From contig NZ_JAEUAK010000003.1 of the NCBI RefSeq assembly GCF_019511345.1, forward strand, positions 620,001 through 684,000: 64,000 nucleotides of DNA, read 5' to 3'. The notes beneath the pieces were generated by a model that did not search any database, had not been told where the DNA came from, and saw only the letters and a list, made by a program, of their open reading frames with translations. Positions 47,314 through 55,450 of this stretch are shown here, piece after piece. How positions within the stretch are numbered: the stretch's first letter is position 1; every line of letters starts with the position of its first letter. A program made the position numbers and the translations under genes. Source of the stretch: Rhizobium mesosinicum. Lineage in GTDB: Bacteria; Pseudomonadota; Alphaproteobacteria; Rhizobiales; Rhizobiaceae.

Positions 47314-50300
47314 TCATTTTTGCATCCCCAGATACGGGTGCAGCCAACGCAAGGTGAACCATGTCGCGATCGGCGACGTCTCGAAATTCTGATATTTCAT
47401 CAACGACCTTGCGTAGAGTTCGGAGTCGCGGAAGCTGTATTTGGCGTGACGTTTTGGTTTGACGTTGTTGATGGTGACGACGATGTCGGCATTGCGGGCG
47501 CTCCTGAGCTGCTGCAGGCAGAATTCGGCGGCGCGGCGGCTGGTCTTTGCCCATTGCACGACCATCAGCGTTCGCTCGGCAAGCGCCGTCAGATGCATCG
47601 TGTCGGCCGAGGCGAGCACTGGGGCGCTGTCGAAGATGACGATCTGGCCTCTGGCGCGGGCCATCTCGATGATCTCGGCCAGGTCGGCCGACCGCATGCG
47701 CCGCTGCAGACCGGGATTGCCGGCCGGGATGAAGTCGATGCCGCTCGGATGGTGATGGACGATGTCCTGAAGAGCTGCCTGCCCACTTAAGAACTCGTTC
47801 AGCCCCTGCGTCAGGCCGGACCTGAACAACGTGTCGAGACGTCCGCGCCGGATGTCGCTGTCGACGAGCAGCACCGGCGTGCCGTTGGCGGCGAGTTCGA
47901 TTGCCAGCGATCCGGCCACCAGCGACTTGCCTTCGCCGCTATGGGCCGAGGTGACGGCAATACTGTTCGGCAGCTTTCCGCCGTTGGTCTGTTTGAGCGA
48001 GATCATGATGGTGCGGATCGCTTCGTCGAACATGCCGATCTGCGTTTGCCCGAACAGCCTTGAAGGGTCTCTGCGGTCCTTGCGTCGCAAGTGCGGGACG
48101 AAGCCGGCCGGCACGATGCGTGCGATTCCGGCGATCTGGTCGAAGCTGCGCACCGTCCTGTCCATCATCTCGACCACGAAGGCGGCCGTCACCGCAACCG
48201 AGATGGAAGCAAAGAAGGCGCCGATCAGATAGAACAGCCGGCTGCGCCCCTGCGGTGTGAGCGGCACTGCAGCCGGTGACAGGACCTCCAGTTCGGCGCC
48301 CGGCAGCATGGCCTGCCCGACAAGGCTCCGGCGCTGCTCCTCGAGCTTGTCGAGCGCCGTCTGCTCCTTGTCGGCGATGCGCTGCAGCCGCGTAAGCTCT
48401 GTCTGCGCCAGCGACGAGCGGGAGCGCTGCTCATAGGCGGCCGTCAGTGCCGATCGGACCGTGCGGTCCTCGTCATCCAGAGCGGTCAGCCTGGCGCGTA
48501 TGGACTGCAGGTACCGGTCGACCGCCGTGCTGAGATCGGCGCGGGACTTGTCGATCTTTGCCCGCAGGTCGACCACGGCGGGAGCATCGTTGCCATAGAT
48601 GTCGAGAAGGCGGGCAAGATCCTGCTGCTGGGTCCGAAGATCGGCCTGCATCACGCCGATGCTGTCGGGAACGGCTTTGGTCTGAGCGGCAAGCGAAGGA
48701 TCGTCGGCTGCTTCCAGCGCGGCAATCGTATCCTTGATGTCGGCGCGGCTTTGTCCGATCTTCGTCTGCCGGTCGCTCAATTCGACGATCGCCTTGATCT
48801 GTTCGCTCTGATCATCGTCGTTTTGAACGACGCCCGCCGTTTGCTGATAGGTGTCGGCGGCATCGCGGGCTGCCTTGGCGCGATCCTGCTGTTCGGCGAT
48901 GCGCTGGCCGATCCATGCTTGCGCCGTGTCCAGGCTGGCGCGGATACTGTCCTTGCGTTCTTCGAGATAGATGCTGATGAGCCGGTTCGGGACGGCGGCT
49001 GCGAGTTGCGGATCGCCGGCCATAAAGCCGATCTGGACGACGTCGCTCTGGCCGTCGCGCCAGACACTCAGCGCCTTGTAATAGGCCTGGATGACCGGCT
49101 CGACACTGTCTGCTGCCGGTTGCGACGACTGATCGCTGCTCATCAGGGCGCGCAAAGTTGCCCTGATCTCATCGACGACGGAGGCCTGGCGCAGGGCCGG
49201 GTTGAACTCCGGCCGCTCGTCGAGCCGCAAGTCGCGGATGACCCGCTCGGCCACGCTTCTCGACAGAAGCCGCTCGGTCTCGGAGGTGACGTTGAGCGGC
49301 GCATTGCCGCCGGCATCGCCGCTGTTCAGCGCGGTTGCCAGGGGCTTGTGGATCATCAGCCGGGATCCGGCATGATAGCTCGGCCTCAACCCCGAGATCA
49401 GCACGATCGAAGCCGCCATCAGCACCACCATCAGAGCAACGATCATCACCAGCCGCCGACGCAGCAAACGTAAACCAGACGTGAGATCACCCGTTTCGGT
49501 CGGGAACCGGATCGCGAACATAATCACGGCAGTGGCAAACAGGACGAAGAGAAGGCTATTCTGAGTGAGGATGATCGTTTCCGTGAGGTTCATCACCAGA
49601 AACATGATGACCAGCACGTTCAGCCACAGCCAACCTTCCTCAGGAGCGTCACACAGGAGCGCCGCGCCCTGCCGCAAAGCGCGGGCAATGGTCCAGACCA
49701 GTGGGATGAAGCCCAGGAGCCCGAGACTCAGCAATGTGTCGCGAAATCCATTATGGGCGTGCGGCGCCGGCCACCCCGCCGCGGCTCGGACGTGCCAGCC
49801 ATCGGCGTTGGAGTCGGCCCAGAAGGCCTGATAGCCGTAACCGAACAACAACCGCCTTCCGATTGCGTGATCCACTTCCCGCCAGAGCGGAACACGGCCG
49901 GTCAGTGTCGCATCCTTGCCCAGCGCTTCCAGCATGGGAACGAGCAGTTCGCTGAGGCCTACAAGGACCAGCGCGACCAGTTGCAGACAGACCAGCACGA
50001 GGGTCACCCGTCCGAGATCGCGGGTCTTTGATAGAGCAAGGAAGAAAACCGTGGCCACCACCGCACTGGCGAGTGAGGTCATGGCCGTCATCGACTGGGA
50101 CGCGACGAGGCAAACGAGACTGGCGCACAGCAGCGGTATGCTGACGATTTTCAGCCCCGCCTGTCGATCCGCTGCCATCACGCTGCATGCGAAAGTCGCG
50201 ATTGCGGCGTTCCACCCGAGCGCGTTCTTGTTGTCAAAGACCCCTCTCAGGGAGCTCTCGCCCACGGTGAACGCGCGACTGGGCCATGCCACAGCCATCA

Positions 50301-50751
50301 AAAGACTGAATACCATGCCGGAGCCGAGCACCACGACCGTCAGCAACAGCAATTGCCGGGGCGTGAACAGGATGGCGAGAAGATACGCAAGCGATACGGA
50401 GAGAACGAGCGCGATGCCCCGCTGCAGGGTGAGAGCGGGGCTGGGCGACCACAGCACGGAGACAAGCGGTAAAAGGAGGAGCACAACGAACGGCAGGCTG
50501 CGGCGGATGGCGATCAGCAGCTCTGCCTGATTTCGAGCCAAGAGCCCAAGAGAAATCAGATAGATAGGCATGCCAAGCAGGCGAAGAGTCGCCATTTCAC
50601 TGGCATCCAGGTAGCCATCGCGGTCGATCAGAGGGAAGACGCAACCGCTCAGAAGGAGCAGCGCAATGATAACACCGACGCACTCCATCGAACGCCAAGG
50701 CATGATGACACTGGGGCTGTAGATTGCCGGGTAGCAAGCCTTATCCACCAT
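47314..50751 (-). CDS. Fused Wzy-like polymerase / Wzc-like copolymerase-tyrosine kinase
   Basis: A single 1,145-residue frame. Residues 1-417 are a Wzy/O-antigen-ligase-like polytopic membrane protein with many helices and a Wzy_C-like block (RVPLWREVDHAIGRRLLFGYGYQAFW and later HAHNGFRDTL). From residue about 421 the frame becomes a chain-length copolymerase: a Wzz domain with helices near 433 and 870, coiled coil between, then a cytoplasmic kinase with Walker A HSGEGKS, A' LLVDSDIRRG and B IVIFDSAPV, and a tyrosine-bearing tail (KYSFRDSELYARSLMKY). The kinase part is inside the 2,100-bp repeat. The last 25 residues are unique. It starts 1 bp after the stop of the GT2 gene. Confidence 0.85.
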   Translation of the reverse strand: MVDKACYPAIYSPSVIMPWRSMECVGVIIALLLLSGCVFPLIDRDGYLDASEMATLRLLGMPIYLISLGLLARNQAELLIAIRRSLPFVVLLLLPLVSVLWSPSPALTLQRGIALVLSVSLAYLLAILFTPRQLLLLTVVVLGSGMVFSLLMAVAWPSRAFTVGESSLRGVFDNKNALGWNAAIATFACSVMAADRQAGLKIVSIPLLCASLVCLVASQSMTAMTSLASAVVATVFFLALSKTRDLGRVTLVLVCLQLVALVLVGLSELLVPMLEALGKDATLTGRVPLWREVDHAIGRRLLFGYGYQAFWADSNADGWHVRAAAGWPAPHAHNGFRDTLLSLGLLGFIPLVWTIARALRQGAALLCDAPEEGWLWLNVLVIMFLVMNLTETIILTQNSLLFVLFATAVIMFAIRFPTETGDLTSGLRLLRRRLVMIVALMVVLMAASIVLISGLRPSYHAGSRLMIHKPLATALNSGDAGGNAPLNVTSETERLLSRSVAERVIRDLRLDERPEFNPALRQASVVDEIRATLRALMSSDQSSQPAADSVEPVIQAYYKALSVWRDGQSDVVQIGFMAGDPQLAAAVPNRLISIYLEERKDSIRASLDTAQAWIGQRIAEQQDRAKAARDAADTYQQTAGVVQNDDDQSEQIKAIVELSDRQTKIGQSRADIKDTIAALEAADDPSLAAQTKAVPDSIGVMQADLRTQQQDLARLLDIYGNDAPAVVDLRAKIDKSRADLSTAVDRYLQSIRARLTALDDEDRTVRSALTAAYEQRSRSSLAQTELTRLQRIADKEQTALDKLEEQRRSLVGQAMLPGAELEVLSPAAVPLTPQGRSRLFYLIGAFFASISVAVTAAFVVEMMDRTVRSFDQIAGIARIVPAGFVPHLRRKDRRDPSRLFGQTQIGMFDEAIRTIMISLKQTNGGKLPNSIAVTSAHSGEGKSLVAGSLAIELAANGTPVLLVDSDIRRGRLDTLFRSGLTQGLNEFLSGQAALQDIVHHHPSGIDFIPAGNPGLQRRMRSADLAEIIEMARARGQIVIFDSAPVLASADTMHLTALAERTLMVVQWAKTSRRAAEFCLQQLRSARNADIVVTINNVKPKRHAKYSFRDSELYARSLMKYQNFETSPIATWFTLRWLHPYLGMQK
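47390..49489. repeat. Direct repeat copy 1 (2,100 bp), Wzc-like gene body
   Basis: This stretch is aligned without net gap to 55467-57566 (offset 8,077). Reading both, I count about 14 substitutions, mostly silent. Both ends are abrupt: the left ends at the TGATATTTCAT point and the right just after GTGAGATCA. It encodes residues about 421-1120 of the fused protein. Confidence 0.92.
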
Positions 50752-50752
50752 G

Positions 50753-51940
50753 TCATTCTGCCGGATACTGGCTGCTCAACTGGCCCTCCGGCGGTCTCGC
50801 GCTCGCCACTGCCGAACTTGCGGCGATGCCGACCCGTCGCACAGAGCCGGCGGTGGCGGGCGCGCCGCGCCTCGCCAGATCGGCAACGGTGCCGCTATCC
50901 GTCCCTGCGGCTGCTCGACCCGTCAGATGCTCCACCAGATAAAGCGGCCGTTGCCGGACCTCGACTGCGATCCGGCCGACATATTCGCCAAGGAGCCCGA
51001 CGGAGATCATGTTGAACGCGCCGAACACCAGAATGACCACCATAATCGATGCATAACCAGGCGCATCGACGCCGAATATCAGCGTTCGCCCGATGATGAT
51101 GGCCGCGTAGAGTTGCGCCAGAAAAACGACGACGAGGCCGACATAGGTCCATATCCGCAGCGGCATCGTCGTCGATCCCGTGATCCCGTCCAAAGCGAAG
51201 TTCCACAGGCGCCAATATACCCACTTCGAGGTGCCTGCCGTCCGTTTCGGCCGGTCGTATTCGACCGTCGCCTGCGTGAAGCCAACCCAGGAGAACAGGC
51301 CTTTCATAAAGCGGATGCGCTCCGGCATGCCGTTCAGGACATCGACGACGCTGCGGTCCAGCAGCCGGAAGTCGCCGACATTGTCCTGGATGGGATAATC
51401 GGCCATTCGATTGTAGAGGCCGTAAAAAGCCGTGGCGCTCCAGCGCTTAAGCCAGGTGTCGCTGCCACGCCTCTTGCGGCGTGCGTTGACCACCTTTGCG
51501 CCGCGCATCCAGGCGGTTACCATATCAGGAACGATGTCCGGCGGGTCCTGCAGATCGACGTCCATCGGGATGATTGCGTCGCCGCGGGCATGGGCAAGGC
51601 CTGCGGCCAGCGCTGCGTCCTTGCCGAAGTTTCGCGACAGGCAAATCAGGCCGACATCCGATCGCTGCGCCACGAGACCTTCGATGATCTCCACAGTGCG
51701 ATCTCGGCTGCCGTCGTCGACGAAGAGAATCTCCACCTGCCCGCCTGATCCAAGAGCGCTGCGGATCGCGTTGGTCTGTGCATCCACGGCCTGGAGAAAG
51801 AGCACGATCGTCTCCTCCTCGTTAAACACCGGCACCACGATACTCAGCACCAGGCCTTCCGTATCGGACATGCCTCGAGGCGAAAGATCAGTCGCAGCAA
51901 TTGGCCATGTGCGGGGGAGCTCCGTGCTGTGCGGCAACAT
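50753..51940 (-). CDS. GT2 glycosyltransferase with C-terminal membrane anchor (DPM1/GtrB type)
   Basis: A 395-residue enzyme. The GT-A domain has VVPVFNEEET near residue 38, FVDDGSRDRT, DVDLQDPP, and GDFRLLDRSV. Two hydrophobic helices follow near residues 255-345, as in GtrB/ArnC-type polyprenyl-phosphate glycosyltransferases. ATG 51940 has GGAG 6 bases upstream; ATG 51871 would be shorter. First gene of the operon ending in fcl. It may transfer a sugar to undecaprenyl phosphate as donor for the GT-C enzyme divergent from it. Confidence 0.9.
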   Translation of the reverse strand: MLPHSTELPRTWPIAATDLSPRGMSDTEGLVLSIVVPVFNEEETIVLFLQAVDAQTNAIRSALGSGGQVEILFVDDGSRDRTVEIIEGLVAQRSDVGLICLSRNFGKDAALAAGLAHARGDAIIPMDVDLQDPPDIVPDMVTAWMRGAKVVNARRKRRGSDTWLKRWSATAFYGLYNRMADYPIQDNVGDFRLLDRSVVDVLNGMPERIRFMKGLFSWVGFTQATVEYDRPKRTAGTSKWVYWRLWNFALDGITGSTTMPLRIWTYVGLVVVFLAQLYAAIIIGRTLIFGVDAPGYASIMVVILVFGAFNMISVGLLGEYVGRIAVEVRQRPLYLVEHLTGRAAAGTDSGTVADLARRGAPATAGSVRRVGIAASSAVASARPPEGQLSSQYPAE

Positions 51941-52419
51941 TTTAAGCTCCCGATGTGATGAAATGGGTTGGACCATGCGTGCCGGCGACCGCACGACGAT
52001 CGGCGCTCAGCCGACCGAGCAACTGCAGGCACATGCCGAATAAGGATCGGGCCTGATAAAAGTCTTCGCCGAGACAGCGGAGCCGTCCACAGGTGTTTTG
52101 AGGAAACCGCTCGATCCGATCACTCTTTACAATAGTCTTACTCTTGACCATGTCCGGCTCCATCCAGCTTGCGAACTTGCAAGCTTCAAGGCTTATCGAA
52201 CCTCTCTCGGAATCTCCGTCTGTGATGACGCGCAAGCCTTTGTAGAAATGAACTTTATTCTTTCTACCGGCTGATCGAAAGCGAGCCATAAGACGTACGC
52301 GTACCACTTTGTGCTGATTGTTGCTCGAACGGAGAAAGCGTTAGTCTTAGCGCCGATCTAAGCCGGGATAGATGTATTGCCGGCGGCTCGCTGGACACGG
52401 CTTTGGGACTTGTACGTGA
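51941..52419. other. Divergent promoter region of the GT2 and GT-C genes
   Basis: About 480 bases, A/T-richer than the flanks, with no supported gene. It separates the GT2-polymerase-fucose operon from the rightward GT-C gene and must hold both promoters. A small CTTGCAAG palindrome lies near 52171; its meaning is not known. Confidence 0.45.
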
Positions 52420-54003
52420 ATGGGCATATCTAACCTCGATCTGGCGATGGGCGCAGAGATCGCCGAACCATCGAACCCGGCCAACAAACCAGGATCGTTT
52501 TCGCAGAGGTCGCGCCCGTTGTCGCGGCGGGTCACTTCGTGGCTCGCCATGGTCGCCACCTTGGGGGCGCTCTGTATCGCGATCAGCGGACAGAGCTACT
52601 GGATAGACGAAGCCAACACCGCCTGGCGCGCAGCGGAGCCGCACTTCGGGACGTTTCTGGCCCGCATGGTCGCGGAGACCGGTTCAGATGCGCAGATGCC
52701 GTTTTTCCTCGTGGCGATCTGGGCCTGGGAGAAAATCGCAGGCGACGGCGAGATCGCTCTCAGGGTGATGAACCTGTTTTGGCTCATTCCTGGCCTCTAC
52801 ATTTTCGCTAAGGGTCGGATTGATCGCCTTCTGGTGGCCGGGACCAGCGCCTTCCTGTGGTACTATATCGACGAGGCGCGGCCCTATGGCATGCAGATCG
52901 GGGCGAGCCTCATGGTCTTCGGCCTTCTCGAGCGCGCGGTCGTTGCAGCGAGCGATCGCGGCGCAGAAGGCCCCCTTCTTAGCCGCTGCCAAGCATGGCT
53001 GCTCGCGTTCGGGCTTATCGCTCTTGCCGGAAGCAGCCTCCTCGGCGCGATATGGGCCGCAGCCGCGGTTGCTGCCGCCGCGTGTGCTGTGTCCTGGCGC
53101 AGTCGCCGGCTTGCAGCCAGCCATCTCATCGGGCCATCGGTTCTCCTCGTGCTCGTGCTGGCGCCGCTCGGGCTCTATTATCTCTGGACGGTGATCGGAG
53201 GGGCAGGCGGCACCAAAGTGGCGACGACCGACGCGCGGACTCTGGTTTTTTCGGCCTATGAACTGTTCGGCTTTGCAGGCCTCGGGCCGGGCCGCACGGA
53301 TCTGCGCACAGGGGAGGGGGCGATCGTCTCCTCTTACGTGGTTGCTCTGGCGAGCTACGCCATCCTGGTCGGGGCGGTAACGCCGGCGGGGTTGATCCAT
53401 GCCATTCGCAATATTCCGCCTCGCACGCTGGCAGCCTGCGCGATCGCCTTCACGTCCGCTGCTGCACTGATCCTGATGGCCGGATATATCTTGCACTGGC
53501 GCGTCGTCGGTCGCCATCTTGCGCCCGCAATCGCGGTCGTCCTGGCGCTGCAGGCAGCGGGCGTGGCCTTGCTCTGGCGTAGGCCCGCCGGCAAGCTCGT
53601 GGTGCTTGGCTTTCTGATGATGGCATTGGCCTCCGGCGCGAGCATCAGGTTCGCTCCCCGCCACGCCAAGGACGACTATCGCTCCGCGGCCGGCGTCGTG
53701 CGCTCAGCTCTCACTGAGGGTGATCGCGTCTGGTGGAATGCCGACGCGCTCGGCGCCCTCGTTTACCGCGTGCCGCTGGGCCGCGAGTGCGGCAGTGCGC
53801 TCTATGTCTCAGAACCGCGGCCAGGCTTTGCTTCCATACTCGAGGCTCCAACCCTCATCGTCACCAGCAAGTCTGATATCTACGATCCGGAAGGGGTTCT
53901 CGCCGCGTTCCTGTCCGATCAACATTTTCAAATCACCGAGACCTTTCAGGCTTTCCAGATCTGGCGACGCGTGCCATCGACGGGTCCGTTGCCTTGCCGC
54001 TAA
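52420..54003 (+). CDS. GT-C membrane glycosyltransferase (ArnT/PMT-like)
   Basis: A 527-residue polytopic membrane protein with about ten helices. The first periplasmic loop carries YWIDEANTAWRAAEP near residue 62, a DE motif typical of GT39/GT83-like enzymes that use polyprenyl-phosphate sugars. A large C-terminal periplasmic domain of about 120 residues follows. ATG 52420 has no good ribosome site and ATG 52447 is possible. It is the only rightward gene between the two repeats. It may add a side-chain sugar to the polymer or to a lipid. Confidence 0.8.
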   Translation: MGISNLDLAMGAEIAEPSNPANKPGSFSQRSRPLSRRVTSWLAMVATLGALCIAISGQSYWIDEANTAWRAAEPHFGTFLARMVAETGSDAQMPFFLVAIWAWEKIAGDGEIALRVMNLFWLIPGLYIFAKGRIDRLLVAGTSAFLWYYIDEARPYGMQIGASLMVFGLLERAVVAASDRGAEGPLLSRCQAWLLAFGLIALAGSSLLGAIWAAAAVAAAACAVSWRSRRLAASHLIGPSVLLVLVLAPLGLYYLWTVIGGAGGTKVATTDARTLVFSAYELFGFAGLGPGRTDLRTGEGAIVSSYVVALASYAILVGAVTPAGLIHAIRNIPPRTLAACAIAFTSAAALILMAGYILHWRVVGRHLAPAIAVVLALQAAGVALLWRRPAGKLVVLGFLMMALASGASIRFAPRHAKDDYRSAAGVVRSALTEGDRVWWNADALGALVYRVPLGRECGSALYVSEPRPGFASILEAPTLIVTSKSDIYDPEGVLAAFLSDQHFQITETFQAFQIWRRVPSTGPLPCR

Positions 54004-54096
54004 CCTCCTATATCATGCTTCGAGCTGCTGCGATCGACGCCCCTGAGCTCACTATGAGCTAGCCGCTGTTGGCGAGGAAGTTCTCGGCGACCGTAT

Positions 54097-55326
54097 TCAT
54101 CGCGGTGCCGAACCAGAAACGTTCTGGGCATTCGGCGGCGTGTCTGCATCGGAATCGGCCTCATCTGCTCCGATGTCGACCTTGCCGTTCATGCGGGCCT
54201 GCCCGTCAAGGTCGACAGATCCGAGCCCGAAAGCGGACGTGCCGGCATCGATGGCCGGCGAAGCCGGCTTCAGGTGGAAATTTCCCGTGGCCGGGTCGGA
54301 AAGCAGCGGATCAAACCCAAGCAGGTTCCCGTCGGCAGCGTCCGGCGAACGGCCGTCCGAAAGTACCGACGCCTCGCGTGGCGTACCGTTGAAGGTGATA
54401 TTGTTGTACCACTTCACATCCTTGTTCACGTAGCCGTTGGTGCTGACGTCGTTGATGGCTCGGTTCCGGGAGTCCGTTCGCGGATCCGCCACTGCGATAT
54501 TGTTCACCCAGGTATTGTGGCTGCCCATGGCGTTGCTCAGCTCGCCCCGCCAGCTTCCCTTATTGGCATTGTCGTGATTGTTGTGCCAGACGGTATTGTT
54601 GCGTACTGTAACGAAGTCGCTCAGGAAGACGTGGATGCCTTTGCCACCATTGCCGTAGGAGACATTGCCCTCGATCAGAGTGCGGTATCGGTATTTGGTG
54701 TCGTGAAAGCCATCGATGATGATACCGTTTCCATCCGTGTGTTCCCAGTTGATCGCTGGTCCTTGCACGTTGTCGTAGCTTATGTTGTTCCTGATGACGT
54801 TGCGGAACTCGGCATTGCCTGGGGCGAGATCCATGTTTTGCCAAAGGGAGATGCCGCTGCACTGATAGCCGTTCGTCGCGGCGTTGCCGTAGATCCGGTT
54901 GTCTTCGATCGTCAGCCAATCGGACTTGGCGGTGGAAATACCCGAACCGCCGCTGTCATGGGCGATATTGTCCTTGATCGTCACATGATGCGATCCTTCA
55001 ACATCGATCGCATGTCCTTCTCCGCCGACGACATCGAAGCCCTGGATCTTCACGTAATTCGCTCGCACGCTCAGCGTGCTGTAGGCGTCCGAAGAAGGCG
55101 GCCTGAGCATAGCGTTGCCGGGCAATTCGGATCGGATGGTGACATAATTATCCGCCGCGCCATCCTTCGTGATCACGATCTGCTCGTGGTACGTACCTGA
55201 TTTTACGACGACCTGATCGCCGGGCCTGAGTTGGGCCTGCATGGCGCGGCTGATCGTCTTCCAGGGTGCTGACAAGCTGCCTTTGGCGATGTCGCTTCCA
55301 TCAGTGGCAACGTAATAGTCCGTCAT
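54097..55326 (-). CDS. Right-handed parallel beta-helix repeat protein
   Basis: A 409-residue protein. Residues 1-60 are DUF1565-like (YYVATDGSDIAKGSLSAPWKT). Residues 70-300 repeat the N-N-I/V ladder of a parallel beta-helix (for example IKDNIAHDSGGSG, VIRNNISYDNVQGP, VRNNTVWHNNHDNA). A choice-of-anchor Q type end follows (DPLLSDPATGNFHLKPASPAIDAG). ATG 55326 has GGAGAAGAG upstream. No N-terminal signal, so if exported it may use a C-terminal type I signal, as rhizobial EPS glycanases do. Such folds include polysaccharide lyases and epimerases. Confidence 0.82.
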   Translation of the reverse strand: MTDYYVATDGSDIAKGSLSAPWKTISRAMQAQLRPGDQVVVKSGTYHEQIVITKDGAADNYVTIRSELPGNAMLRPPSSDAYSTLSVRANYVKIQGFDVVGGEGHAIDVEGSHHVTIKDNIAHDSGGSGISTAKSDWLTIEDNRIYGNAATNGYQCSGISLWQNMDLAPGNAEFRNVIRNNISYDNVQGPAINWEHTDGNGIIIDGFHDTKYRYRTLIEGNVSYGNGGKGIHVFLSDFVTVRNNTVWHNNHDNANKGSWRGELSNAMGSHNTWVNNIAVADPRTDSRNRAINDVSTNGYVNKDVKWYNNITFNGTPREASVLSDGRSPDAADGNLLGFDPLLSDPATGNFHLKPASPAIDAGTSAFGLGSVDLDGQARMNGKVDIGADEADSDADTPPNAQNVSGSAPR

Positions 55327-55450
55327 CGCTCTTCTCCTGTCCCTAGTGTGCTGATCCCGCGGGTACTGGCTGTGATGATTGATGGCGTTCACCTGCTGCC
55401 TAAGCGGCGGCGGTCGATAAATTCTGTTAAACCATTGGTAATGTTCAGAT

